Shown here piece after piece: positions 6,678 to 15,016 of a DNA stretch of 26,241 bases. Source of the DNA: a virus; the IMG/VR virus record IMGVR_UViG_3300022725_000147, positions 1 through 26,241 of that record; one strand, written 5' to 3'. A program made the position numbers and the translations under genes. The stretch's first letter is position 1; every line of letters starts with the position of its first letter. Under the pieces are notes generated by a model that searched no databases, was not told the DNA's origin, and saw nothing but the letters and a program-made list of their open reading frames with translations.

Positions 6678-7793
6678 TTAAGTTTCGGCAGCCGCGGTTT
6701 TCAGGGAAACAACACCGAAATCTTCAACGGAGTTGTCATCCGGAATGGATTTGAATTGCGGCTTCAGCATGCCGACCATACGGCCATAGGCGATGCCATT
6801 CTTGTTGCCGTAGTCTGTACTGTCGGACTCATCTACAGACTGTTCACCAATTGTGGCAATGGCACCGGCTTGCGCACCGAGCAACATTGCTTGCGCGCCA
6901 TGAATGGTCCCGGTCGAGCCCCAGCGAGAACCAGAGTCCAGCCCCAGTGTGTTGAAGGTTTTATTGTGTTCATAAAGAATCACACCATCAACAACGGCCA
7001 AGGCCCCCTTGAAGATCGGGTTTTGATCACCGCGAACACCGGCATTTTGCAGAGCCGATTTGTAATCGCTGTCCTGTTTGAGGTCGCGCGCTTGCTCAGT
7101 CGTCAGCAAGCCCAGGAAGTACTCCTTACCTTTGGAGCGGATCGGGCGCACTTTTTTACGTTTGGCAAATGCGCATGCCCGTACAATCAGGTTCCAGGAC
7201 ATTTTGTCCGAAGCCGTCAATGTCGCTTCCGAAGTGGCCGTGCCGGCATACAGCACACGATTGGCCGAGGATGTCGATACATCAGCCGCAAAGCTGAGGT
7301 TGGGCAAGTCGGAACCGACCCGCGTCGTCCCATCGGTTTTGAGCGAGTAAGCCCGACCGGCAATGGTCAGGAACATCAGTTCATCGATCTTGTCGCCAAG
7401 CCAAAATTTTAACTTACCGGTTGCCATGGCCCGGAAGCGAATGACGTTTTTCTGTTCTGAGACACGGCCTTTTGACTTCACTGCATTACGTAGTTGGTCC
7501 GTCTGGATATCAATATCTTCATTGGAAAGCGCTTCTTCATTACCTTCCAAAGTGCCATCACCAGCGATACCGTCGCCTTGCAGATCAGCAACCAGTTGCA
7601 TGACGCACTGGTCGCCACGTTCGGTTTTAGTCAGTTCCGTCACACGGTGGAACGGAGAATTCATGTCTTTCTCATTTTTCCCGATCATATTGTTCGAGAA
7701 CAGGAAAGACGCATCGCGCCCTGCGGCCCAGATTTGATTAGCCCAGAGCTTCTTGCGCGCACCGGACAGTGCGCCGAAATCGGTTTCAGCCAT
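6678..7793 (-). CDS. Major capsid protein, N4-gp56 / DUF4043 family
   Basis: This 371-residue shell protein matches the N4-gp56 family pattern (PF13252-like). It starts FGALSGARKKLWANQIW and continues with SPFHRVTELTKTERGDQCVM, then GDGTLEGNEEALSNEDIDI and RNAVKSKGRVSEQKNVIRFR, which is the most conserved stretch of the family. The C-terminus includes LLGAQAGAIATIG and a product-specific end. The ATG at 7793 is chosen for its GGGAGAG site; the longer open frame upstream is only an out-of-frame reading of the scaffold gene. It is preceded by the scaffold-like gene by 16 nt and followed by a strong hairpin terminator. Confidence 0.9.
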   Translation of the reverse strand: MAETDFGALSGARKKLWANQIWAAGRDASFLFSNNMIGKNEKDMNSPFHRVTELTKTERGDQCVMQLVADLQGDGIAGDGTLEGNEEALSNEDIDIQTDQLRNAVKSKGRVSEQKNVIRFRAMATGKLKFWLGDKIDELMFLTIAGRAYSLKTDGTTRVGSDLPNLSFAADVSTSSANRVLYAGTATSEATLTASDKMSWNLIVRACAFAKRKKVRPIRSKGKEYFLGLLTTEQARDLKQDSDYKSALQNAGVRGDQNPIFKGALAVVDGVILYEHNKTFNTLGLDSGSRWGSTGTIHGAQAMLLGAQAGAIATIGEQSVDESDSTDYGNKNGIAYGRMVGMLKPQFKSIPDDNSVEDFGVVSLKTAAAET

Positions 7794-7809
7794 TTGGCTC
7801 TCCCTTAAT

Positions 7810-8946
7810 CTATTCGATAATGCCCTCCATGGCCTTGTTGCGAACAGATTCCGGCAGTGCATCAAACTCTTCCTCAGAAAGCTCAGAGAGCTTTTCCAAG
7901 GAAAGGTCGTGACTGCTGCCGCTGTCGGCCATGGTGTTGATTGAAGCCGGTTGGCGCTTGGCGAGTTCCAGTTTTCGGGCTCGCTCTTTTGCCTCCGGTG
8001 AAGGACCTTTGTTTTCAGGCTTAGTGGCCGGGGCGGTGTCTGCCGCCGCTTGATAGTTCGGCACGAGGAATTGAACATTTTCCTCAATCATCTGGACCTG
8101 CAATTGACGATAACGCAACGTCCCCAGAGGGGTGTTGTACTTAAGCCCTTCAGCGTCAAGCTGCTGTCGGGCCTTGCCGTTCACAAAAGACCATTCCGGC
8201 GAGTTTTCAGGCAGCCCCAGTTGCTGGAGCGCTTGGGTCGCCTGACTGCCTTGGATTAATTCATTTGTCCTTTCCTGAAGATACAGGTCGTCAGATTGAA
8301 TGTTGGTTTGTTCCTGTGCCTTTTTCGGATGGGTCGGCGTTTCCAGTTCCCGAATACGAGTTTCGATAGCGCGTTCTTTGCGACGGGCTTCGCCGGCGGT
8401 AAGATCACCATCATCCACCTTGTCCCAAATGCTATCGATCTCGGTATTCAGTTTTGAAATTTCGTCCTGAGGGGTGGGCGCTTTCTGCTCGGGCCGTTCG
8501 GTCTGTTCAGTGGTGGAGGCTGAAAGTTTGCCGTTAAGTTCGGCGATTTTCAATTCCAACTGACGTGCCCGTTCGGCTTCTTGCTTACGTGCCTGATTCA
8601 CCTCATCAAAGCGAGATTTCGGAATACGCACATCGTCTTTACCCTCGGGTTCATCCTCGGCATTGGGCTGTTCTGCCTCCTGCTCTTGATCCCCGACCAG
8701 CTCGTTGACCTTTTCTTCAGCTTCCGCATTTTCATCCACCGGGTCCTGGAAGTTATCAGCTTCCTCGGCCTTGACTTCTTTCATTGCTTCCGCCAATGCA
8801 ACTGCATCCGGGTCATCCTGATCGATTTCCGGCAATTCAGCTTCTGTGTTGCCGCCGGTGCCATTGTCTTCAGAAGGCTGACCATCTGCATTCGTGTCTT
8901 CGTGTTGGTCGTTTTCGAAAGTGCCGTTCTGTGCTTGTGTACCCAT
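7810..8946 (-). CDS. Scaffolding-like acidic protein
   Basis: This 378-residue protein has a very acidic, low-complexity N-terminus (about 1-105), then a helical, charged region with heptads (RKQEAERARQLELKIAELNGK; IDSIWDKVDDGDLTAGEARRKE) and a C-terminal acidic helix (LEKLSELSEEEFDALPESV). This composition and the place directly upstream of the major capsid gene are typical of capsid assembly scaffolds, which bind capsid protein and leave the head before packaging. GAGG lies 8 nt before the ATG. It is longer than many scaffolds; the acidic N-terminus could have an extra role. Confidence 0.75.
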   Translation of the reverse strand: MGTQAQNGTFENDQHEDTNADGQPSEDNGTGGNTEAELPEIDQDDPDAVALAEAMKEVKAEEADNFQDPVDENAEAEEKVNELVGDQEQEAEQPNAEDEPEGKDDVRIPKSRFDEVNQARKQEAERARQLELKIAELNGKLSASTTEQTERPEQKAPTPQDEISKLNTEIDSIWDKVDDGDLTAGEARRKERAIETRIRELETPTHPKKAQEQTNIQSDDLYLQERTNELIQGSQATQALQQLGLPENSPEWSFVNGKARQQLDAEGLKYNTPLGTLRYRQLQVQMIEENVQFLVPNYQAAADTAPATKPENKGPSPEAKERARKLELAKRQPASINTMADSGSSHDLSLEKLSELSEEEFDALPESVRNKAMEGIIE

Positions 8947-9124
8947 CTTGATTACCTCATGTCGCTGGGGTTTGCGAAAATCGTCCGTTTACGCACGACG
9001 AAGCGCTCCACCGATATCGGACGGTAGAGTTTCCGGGGATCATCGTTTCCTTGATGTGGAGGGCTGAAATATCGGCCTCAGCAACCGGAGTGATGCAGCG
9101 TTAAAGGCTGTGCATCAAAGCCTG
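8947..9124 (-). other. Non-coding leader before the scaffold/capsid genes
   Basis: This 178-bp stretch has no convincing gene and is the largest gap inside the virion cassette. It contains an inverted repeat TGATGCA (9091-9097) / TGCATCA (9111-9117) just after the upstream gene stop, a perfect palindrome CCGATATCGG (9011-9020), and an inverted pair CGTCCG / CGGACG that could fold the remainder. I see no good T-run, so the first hairpin is a weak terminator or an mRNA-processing element. A structured leader could stabilise the highly expressed scaffold-capsid mRNA. Confidence 0.45.
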
Positions 9125-9526
9125 TTACCCGTACTGCTCCTCAAAGATAGCTTTGGCCTCTTCGATCATAGCTTCACGGGTCTTGGAGGTATCGATATTG
9201 ACGCCAAGTGTATCAAGCGCCCACTGTTCGATCGCTTCCTTATTCTTGAATTCTTCGAAATCAGGCAGGCCCGGCATTGCTTCAATGCGCTCGGTCAGGC
9301 CGAGGGCCTTCTCATATGCCGCCTTCCACTCTTCCCGCTCCGCCTTGTTTTCAAAGATGTTCGGGAAATCCTGTTCATTGATGTTACATTTGCGGCAGGC
9401 GTCCACAATCACTTGTGCGACATCATTCGCGCTTGCATTCTCTGCCAGTTCTTCAAGCATTTCCTGAAAGACCGGCCAGTGACGCGGACTGTACAACATG
9501 ACAGCCTGCTTCATAATTTCCAGCAT
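9125..9526 (-). CDS. Conserved-type phage protein with HeH/SAP-like C-terminus
   Basis: This 133-residue protein is mostly helical and acidic. The C-terminal part (FEEFKNKEAIEQWALD, then GVNIDTSKTREAMIEEA) resembles the HeH/LEM/SAP-like helix-extended-helix motif common in small phage virion-cassette proteins. The ATG at 9526 has AAGGAGG 4 nt upstream; longer open-frame starts lie inside the upstream gene. There is a pair of cysteines (CRKC). It lies between the portal region and the scaffold. The role is unknown; head assembly or DNA contact would be guesses. Confidence 0.7.
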   Translation of the reverse strand: MLEIMKQAVMLYSPRHWPVFQEMLEELAENASANDVAQVIVDACRKCNINEQDFPNIFENKAEREEWKAAYEKALGLTERIEAMPGLPDFEEFKNKEAIEQWALDTLGVNIDTSKTREAMIEEAKAIFEEQYG

Positions 9527-9536
9527 GTTTCCTCCT

Positions 9537-10058
9537 TTACATGATAGACGAGGGCCGCTCGCCCATCGCCCGTTTGAATTTCTCCTGAGGACGGGCATCA
9601 ATGGACCTGTCCAGTTCCTGCCAGGCTTGCCAGGCCAGTTCGCATTGCTCCAGCCACACATCGGGACCGGCGCTCATAACACCTGCAATGCTGTCTTCAA
9701 TTTCAACAGGGATATGGATATCCCCGTCTTCGTCCATCCACAGGAAGACGAACTTGCGATACTCGGCCTCAAAGACCTGAATATTGCTGTCATCCGCGTG
9801 GGGGTTAAGCATGACGCATACCCATGCCCCGTCGTGATGCAAATGATCATTCAGGACACGCAGCATATCGAACACAAATGTCTTGCAGAAGGCGTCCGGC
9901 TTCGGCGTGATCGTGGGATAGAAATCCATTTCCTGTCCCGCTCCTGTAACCGCCGCGCCATACCACTGCGATTTGTTGCCGCTGCGCTCGGCCTCATAAT
10001 CCATACGCAAGAATGTGGCCTTGGAGTTTAAAAAATTATCGTCAAGCTTGTGTCCCAT
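9537..10058 (-). CDS. Portal-adjacent phage protein of unknown function
   Basis: The 173-residue product follows the portal gene by 9 nt, with AAGGGA 5 nt before its ATG. It is mixed alpha/beta and acidic, rich in aromatic residues (YRKFVFLWMDEDGDIHIPV; WLEQCELAWQAWQEL). I do not recognise the family. Position in the head cassette, between portal and scaffold, and expression with them suggest a head or connector accessory. It has no membrane segment or signal peptide. Confidence 0.7.
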   Translation of the reverse strand: MGHKLDDNFLNSKATFLRMDYEAERSGNKSQWYGAAVTGAGQEMDFYPTITPKPDAFCKTFVFDMLRVLNDHLHHDGAWVCVMLNPHADDSNIQVFEAEYRKFVFLWMDEDGDIHIPVEIEDSIAGVMSAGPDVWLEQCELAWQAWQELDRSIDARPQEKFKRAMGERPSSIM

Positions 10059-10067
10059 ATCTATCCC

Positions 10068-12026
10068 TTATTCTGCTGCCGGTAAGGCAGGCGGTTGCGG
10101 CTGTGGGGCGCTTCCTTCCGGCATGGGGACATTGCCAGATCCCATTGCCGTTGAGTTCTCCAGCTTGTCGATGCCAAGCACAGTCCGAATGCGACGCTTC
10201 ACATCTTCCTTGCGGGGCATTGAGGACATATCGATCCAGATATCTGCGAGCGCACTCGCACCTTGTCCCATAGCCGGAGCGAACTTCTCAAAGAACTGGC
10301 TGAACTCTTGGAACTGGGCTTCCTGGAACGTCGCTGACATTGGCGTTTCATCAACCTTGACCAGATACTTGCCCACAGTTACATCGTTGAACTTCTGCAT
10401 AACACCATCATCGCCCAGACGACGGCCATTGATGATTTTCTCAACAATTCTCCCGTCTTCACCTTCGATGCGGAAGATACGTTTCTCGTCGTAATACTTC
10501 TGGACAATCCCCAAAATGGAGCGGCCTTGAAGTTCTTTTGTGCGTTTCCAATTGGTTTGGTACATCTGCAAGCCAACAACGGCCTGCTGTTGGCGCGCCA
10601 GAATGGCTTTGCCCGATTGCACCTTGTCGATATTGCCCAAAGCGCTTTCGTTGATACCGGCGGTACGGCGCACATTCTCGTAGCCTTTCTGTTCCAGCTT
10701 CTCCATGGCTTGAGGAGCCGGGCCGGTACCAATCTCTTTGACGGTATCCCTTTTTCCTTCTTTGGTCTTGATCTGAATGCCCGGTGTTGAGCCAAGCTGC
10801 TTGAAACGTTCTTCCTGCTTGTCGTCAAAGGTCCCGTCTTCATAAACCCAGCCACCTTTCGCTTGGCGGCCGACAATTTCAATTTCCAGATTTCGGCGTT
10901 TGTTGATCTCATCCTGCGGATCAATCAGATCGTCCACCATGCCTTTGGTGACGCCACGACGGAAATAAGGGAAATAACCCTTGATCGTAAATCCATCGTA
11001 CAAACTCCAATCATCGTGGACGATTACATCCCCGGCCAATACAGTCCAACGAACGCGCTTGCACATCATGCGTTGCACTTTCAATGGGTTGCCGCCCCGT
11101 CCAGCCCATTGGAGCACTTTCTGGACGCGGTTTTCATCCCAATGGTCAGGGATAACCGCCTTGTCTCCTGTCTCCAGATCAATAAAGCACGGCTTGACCT
11201 CGCGCACCCAATACTGGGTATCAAGCACTCTTACGGTCTTGCGCGAGGTGTCATACAGGTGCTCGAAGAACGTGGACCGGAAGGACTGGAAATCATCCAT
11301 TCCGTTTTCATCAAGTTGTTGGCCAAAGTTGCGGATGGGGGTGACTTCTTCCTCACCCGAACTCGCTGAAATAGGAAAACCGTTCCAGATATCGCCTTTC
11401 GTAAACCCTTCCAGCAAGTCCTTGGCTTTACCGCCATAGGTCGCCTCAATTTCATCCAAACTCACCCATCGGGTTTGTTGAATGCGCGGATGGTCATCAA
11501 GGTTATATTCTGAACTATCCGGATCCAGATACACGGTGAATGGGTCCACAGCCTTTAACGCAGCATCGCCGAGCAGGTTCTTTTCAAAGTCCAGCTTTGC
11601 TTCCTGATATCCGCGCCCGGTCAGCAGTCCATCCAGATAGGTTTCGGTATCCACGTATGTCAGGTGATTGACCGTAGCAATATGCTTCACCACATTACTG
11701 AGGAGTTCTGCCAAGTCCTCAGTGGACATGGAGTCATTACCCGGCAAGAAGGACAAATCGGTTTTATTGTTCTGGAAATAACCGATCACCAGCCGGACCA
11801 GAGGACCAATTTCGTTGAAGCTAAGCGACGGCAACCCCTTGGCTGCCCGTTTGGCAATCTCGTCCGCCGTCCACTGCCGCCCCTCGAAGTAATCCACACA
11901 TTTTTTTGCCGGTTCCGCCCAGACCCGGTGCGCCGTTGCAGCACGCTCAAACTGATCCACAAGCTTCATCACCTTCTCGGCGTCCTGCTTGGGCAGTTTG
12001 TCAGGCGCGGTGTGTCCAAAAATCAT
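10068..12026 (-). CDS. Portal protein, P22-like
   Basis: This 652-residue protein forms the dodecameric ring at one head vertex through which DNA enters and leaves. The P22-type portal pattern is clear: an N-terminal helical start, FEGRQWTADEIAKRAAKGLP, SLSFNEIGPLVRLVIGYFQNN, a GYQEAKLDFE strand, DPFTVYLDPDSSEYNLDD, DLIDPQDEINKRRNLEIEIV, and the stem/wing region with IDKVQSGKAILARQQQ. The P22 protein is about 725 residues; this one lacks most of the long C-terminal barrel, which is common in relatives, and ends in a Pro/Gln-rich tail. It follows terL by 12 nt. The site before its ATG is weak. Confidence 0.92.
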   Translation of the reverse strand: MIFGHTAPDKLPKQDAEKVMKLVDQFERAATAHRVWAEPAKKCVDYFEGRQWTADEIAKRAAKGLPSLSFNEIGPLVRLVIGYFQNNKTDLSFLPGNDSMSTEDLAELLSNVVKHIATVNHLTYVDTETYLDGLLTGRGYQEAKLDFEKNLLGDAALKAVDPFTVYLDPDSSEYNLDDHPRIQQTRWVSLDEIEATYGGKAKDLLEGFTKGDIWNGFPISASSGEEEVTPIRNFGQQLDENGMDDFQSFRSTFFEHLYDTSRKTVRVLDTQYWVREVKPCFIDLETGDKAVIPDHWDENRVQKVLQWAGRGGNPLKVQRMMCKRVRWTVLAGDVIVHDDWSLYDGFTIKGYFPYFRRGVTKGMVDDLIDPQDEINKRRNLEIEIVGRQAKGGWVYEDGTFDDKQEERFKQLGSTPGIQIKTKEGKRDTVKEIGTGPAPQAMEKLEQKGYENVRRTAGINESALGNIDKVQSGKAILARQQQAVVGLQMYQTNWKRTKELQGRSILGIVQKYYDEKRIFRIEGEDGRIVEKIINGRRLGDDGVMQKFNDVTVGKYLVKVDETPMSATFQEAQFQEFSQFFEKFAPAMGQGASALADIWIDMSSMPRKEDVKRRIRTVLGIDKLENSTAMGSGNVPMPEGSAPQPQPPALPAAE

Positions 12027-12038
12027 ACGTTTGCTCTA

Positions 12039-13715
12039 TTACCAGGCTGTTCTGTGGTCCATATCCTCCGGCTTGGAAGTTGCTTCCTTCCGTGCCGGCC
12101 AATCAATTACGAAATCGTCATCAATGAAGCGCGCCAAACCATCCAGACTGTCGTCGTGGTTACAGACAGGAAAGGCCGTGTACTCTTCTTCGATAAACTG
12201 TTTGGTGCTGTTCACCGCTGCGCCATCGGAATGGCGGTTGTGAATGTCATTTTGCAGCAACAGGATATCCCCGCGCTCAAACCATGGTACGAGGCGCAGG
12301 ATCCGATTAACCTTGCTCATGCCTCCGCCAAGAGGTGTGATTTCAAAGCTGTAGTTGCGCCGATCCATCTCCGATTTGATATGCTCGATATCGGCCTGCA
12401 TGCCGTAATCCTCATATCCCACCCGAAAGATTGAATTCACATCCGACCACTTGCGGTGCAGATCAAACAGGCATTTGGTCCGGGTCGGCAGGTTCATGCG
12501 TTCCCGAATATGTTCGAGCTGGCGCACCTTGCGATCTGCCCCAAACCCCAACACCCAAATGGCTGTATAGTCATTGTCACTGCGCGATTTCTCTTTGCCC
12601 GATGCCGGATCAACGATAATTCCGATATTCAGGCCGTCGTATGTCTCTGGCGTCCAGTAGCGCAGCCAATCTTCATCAAATCCCATAGACGTATCTGCCG
12701 TCGGGTTTTGAAGCATCTGCGCCCCGAAAATGTAGGGTCCCTGCGCCTGACGTTTTTTCTGTAACGTGCTTGGGAACTTTAGTGTGCAGTTCTCTTTAAC
12801 AAAGTTCTCAGTGCCATCCTTCGTACACAAGTGGACCCGAGTAATGGCCGCCCCGCGCTTGATGATATCCGAATAGGTATCGAATAGGTGATAGCGCGTT
12901 CCTGCGTAACGTTTATTGCCACCTTCGGTTCCGAGGTTGTCCGATAACTCCCATTGACTGGTCGTTTTCTTGATCTGGTCCGGTGTGTTGACACTCTCCA
13001 CCGTGACCACATCGTCATAGAGCAACGTCCAAAAATGTCGCCCGGTCGGCTGTCCATCAACCAAGCCCCAAGCCTCTACCGTTGCCTCTTTCGGGTTAGA
13101 CTGTCGCTTGACCGTAATCCCGTTATCCAACGACCAGCCTTTACGCGGTGGCCGGGACCAGAGAATGTCCGGAAACAAATCCTTCAGGCGTTTGTTTTCT
13201 TCAAGTTCCTGCTTAATCTGTTGCAGAAACGCTTTGGCAATCCCCCGCGTGTGGGAGAAAATACCGATTGTGACTTCCCTGCCGTGATATCGCGGTGCTG
13301 GCTTTTCCCCATGACTGGCGAGAATATCCTGAATGGTCAGAGCAAAAGTGATGATCGTCGATTTGTAATGCTCGCGGCTCCACAGGTCCAAATACCCATT
13401 CGGAAAGGCTTGCACTTCCCGGCACCGGCGGAAAAGCCACGGATGCAAGATATCGGTGCGCCCCAATCCCCAGAACATCAGGAAGAATAGATCGTTTCGG
13501 CACAGCCACCGGCGCGCGTCGCTGAGGCGTTTTCCTTCCGTCCCTTCTTCCTCGTCCCTCTTCTCAGCCCGACGCAGCAACGCTTTCCAGAAATTCTTCG
13601 TCTCGCGCAGTTTCAGCGGCAAGCCATCCGGTAAAAGCCCGCGATTATCCTCTGACGGTTCCGGCGGGTTATTCGGATAATGTCTTTTCGCGCTCTTTCG
13701 CTTCGTTGACTGCAT
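12039..13715 (-). CDS. terL: Terminase large subunit
   Basis: This 558-residue packaging motor has an N-terminal ATPase and a C-terminal RNase H-like nuclease. A Walker A variant is at 113-120 (SREHYKST), which replaces the usual Gly-rich loop as in several podovirus terminases. Walker B is around 231-236 (LLYDDV). The nuclease domain begins near 364 with IGIIVDPASG, its first acidic residue being Asp369, followed by DNDYTAIWVLGF. The gene start overlaps terS by 47 nt, and the site before the ATG is weak, so expression may depend on coupling. A downstream start cannot be excluded but the next ATG would remove conserved sequence. Confidence 0.92.
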   Translation of the reverse strand: MQSTKRKSAKRHYPNNPPEPSEDNRGLLPDGLPLKLRETKNFWKALLRRAEKRDEEEGTEGKRLSDARRWLCRNDLFFLMFWGLGRTDILHPWLFRRCREVQAFPNGYLDLWSREHYKSTIITFALTIQDILASHGEKPAPRYHGREVTIGIFSHTRGIAKAFLQQIKQELEENKRLKDLFPDILWSRPPRKGWSLDNGITVKRQSNPKEATVEAWGLVDGQPTGRHFWTLLYDDVVTVESVNTPDQIKKTTSQWELSDNLGTEGGNKRYAGTRYHLFDTYSDIIKRGAAITRVHLCTKDGTENFVKENCTLKFPSTLQKKRQAQGPYIFGAQMLQNPTADTSMGFDEDWLRYWTPETYDGLNIGIIVDPASGKEKSRSDNDYTAIWVLGFGADRKVRQLEHIRERMNLPTRTKCLFDLHRKWSDVNSIFRVGYEDYGMQADIEHIKSEMDRRNYSFEITPLGGGMSKVNRILRLVPWFERGDILLLQNDIHNRHSDGAAVNSTKQFIEEEYTAFPVCNHDDSLDGLARFIDDDFVIDWPARKEATSKPEDMDHRTAW

Positions 13716-14304
13716 CTACAACCATATCTTCAATCTCGTCCGCCGCAGATTGGTTATCCGCGCCCGCATCGCCCGCACTCGGTTCTTCTACCCGTTTGAT
13801 TTGTGTCCATGACCCGGCCAACCGTGCCACGGCCATAGATTCATCACGCGCAACTTTGTCGTAATCGACCACCTTGGCCTTAATGCCATTGTCAGGATCA
13901 TCACTATCCTCTGCCGGCTCACTGACCTGCGTAACTTCGACGTCGTTCAGCTCCCGGCATTTAGTCGCCAGCAAACTCTTGGCTGCATGGTTGCGCAGAA
14001 GAATTTCCACCACCTCAGACACATCCTTGCTTTGCAGCATTTCAAGTTCGATGCGTTGCTGTTGAACGCTCTTGTACTTGCTGCGTGGACTGCCTGGTGT
14101 GGCCCGGTTTACATTCCCTTTTGGTGCCCCTGAGCCCTTACCGCCATGCATGCGGCATGTGTCTGCCCCTCTTACAGCCGGGTTGTTACACTGCTTGCGC
14201 GATCGCTTTGACAGCGATTGACAGCGCGGTGTGCCTGCAAACTTCCCAGTTGCGATATGGGATTCAAACGTTTCTTTTGGCTGTTTTTCAGGTTGCTCAG
14301 ACAC
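13669..14304 (-). CDS. terS: Probable terminase small subunit
   Basis: This 211-residue protein has the N-terminal signature CQSLSKRSRKQCNNPAV followed by CRMHGGKGSGAPKGNVNR. The Cys-rich HGGKGSGAPKGN stretch is seen in many phage proteins directly upstream of terL and treated as DNA-recognition small terminases. The rest is helical and acidic, with ELEMLQSKDVSEVVEILLR and an acidic C-terminus able to contact TerL. It is the first gene of the late cluster, placed just after two terminators, and has no clear promoter or strong ribosome site of its own. Confidence 0.78.
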   Translation of the reverse strand: MSEQPEKQPKETFESHIATGKFAGTPRCQSLSKRSRKQCNNPAVRGADTCRMHGGKGSGAPKGNVNRATPGSPRSKYKSVQQQRIELEMLQSKDVSEVVEILLRNHAAKSLLATKCRELNDVEVTQVSEPAEDSDDPDNGIKAKVVDYDKVARDESMAVARLAGSWTQIKRVEEPSAGDAGADNQSAADEIEDMVVDAVNEAKEREKTLSE

Positions 14305-14353
14305 ATCAGATCAGCTACAGGTGAAAACTCGTTGAAAGCGAAGACACACAAAG

Positions 14354-14387
14354 AAACCCCGCAGGGATTGAGTTCCCTCGGGGTTTT
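14354..14387. terminator. Bidirectional hairpin terminator before terS
   Basis: AAACCCCG/CGGGGTTT, with an inner AGGGA/TCCCT, makes a long stem broken by one extra C around a 5-nt loop. T-rich DNA follows on the plus side (TTTTCTC), and TTTCTTT follows on the minus side, so it can act in both directions. It stands about 50 bp upstream of the terS start. Confidence 0.7.
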
Positions 14388-14408
14388 CTCATGTCAGATT
14401 ACGGGCAC

Positions 14409-14440
14409 AAAAAAGCCCCCGGACCGAAGCCAAGGGGCAT
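14409..14440 (-). terminator. Terminator of the AT-rich membrane-protein gene
   Basis: On the minus strand, GCCCC pairs with GGGGGC across a CTTCGG centre and is followed by six T. It lies 43 nt after the stop codon of the membrane-protein gene, and directly ahead of the second hairpin at 14354-14387. Together they isolate this insertion from the late genes. Confidence 0.8.
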
Positions 14441-14482
14441 TTCTCTAATTTGAATAAATGATGCCGTTACGAGCGCCCGTTG

Positions 14483-14980
14483 TCAAGAGTCAGCATCTTT
14501 TTTGCTGGAGGCATCTCTATAATCCTTGTGCGCTCTTCCAATCATCTCTTCACACATGAGCTGCATTTCAGGATTTAAGCTTATATAATCCTTGTTTTTT
14601 GAAAATGCATTCTGGAAAGATGTACACACAAAAGGCGTTGCAAACATCATGTCACTTTCTTTTGAATCCCAAAACGTGTAACCCCATAAAAGGGTTATCG
14701 GTACAATCACAACAATACCTAAAACGCAATTTTCCCATATATTTCGCTTAGTAGATAGGCGCTCTATATCGGTTTTTATTATCTTAGCTATAGCGGCACA
14801 GAAGAAAAAAAACATAGCAATTTTGAACAAACACAACGCAAATGTAATAAAGTTCATCACCATATCTGGATCATCTGAAATAGCTGAAGTTGCCATCACA
14901 CTCGTAAAGGCACCAATCATCCCGCCTGTCGCGCAAACTAATAGAAACTTTTTTATTTGAGATAGAATATTTACCCCCAT
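14483..14980 (-). CDS. AT-rich three-TM membrane protein (phage moron candidate)
   Basis: This 165-residue inner-membrane protein has segments near residues 11-33, 40-66 (a very hydrophobic MFFFFCAA core) and 84-103, and a soluble C-terminus with several Cys and a Lys/Asp-rich end. Its base composition is clearly more AT-rich than the surrounding genes and its codons differ. It ends in its own strong terminator and has AAAGGT about 5 nt before the ATG. These are hallmarks of a moron, a gene gained late and often active in the lysogen, for example superinfection exclusion. I recognise no family, so the role is an inference from context and topology. Confidence 0.75.
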   Translation of the reverse strand: MGVNILSQIKKFLLVCATGGMIGAFTSVMATSAISDDPDMVMNFITFALCLFKIAMFFFFCAAIAKIIKTDIERLSTKRNIWENCVLGIVVIVPITLLWGYTFWDSKESDMMFATPFVCTSFQNAFSKNKDYISLNPEMQLMCEEMIGRAHKDYRDASSKKDADS

Positions 14981-15016
14981 AGCTTACCTTTCCCTTTTTA
15001 ATTGAAATTTAAAACC

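Noticed and set aside
6756-7412. Long plus-strand open frame (218 residues) across the capsid gene
   Set aside because: It is antisense to the well-supported major capsid gene, has no ribosome site, and its composition reflects the reverse complement of conserved codons.
7794-8087. N-terminal extension of the capsid open frame to 8087
   Set aside because: The extra 98 residues are an out-of-frame reading of the scaffold gene; a good ribosome site marks the ATG at 7793.
11664-12434. Plus-strand open frame of 256 residues across portal and terL
   Set aside because: It runs antisense through the ends of two clear genes and has no recognisable motif; it is a mirror of their codon bias.
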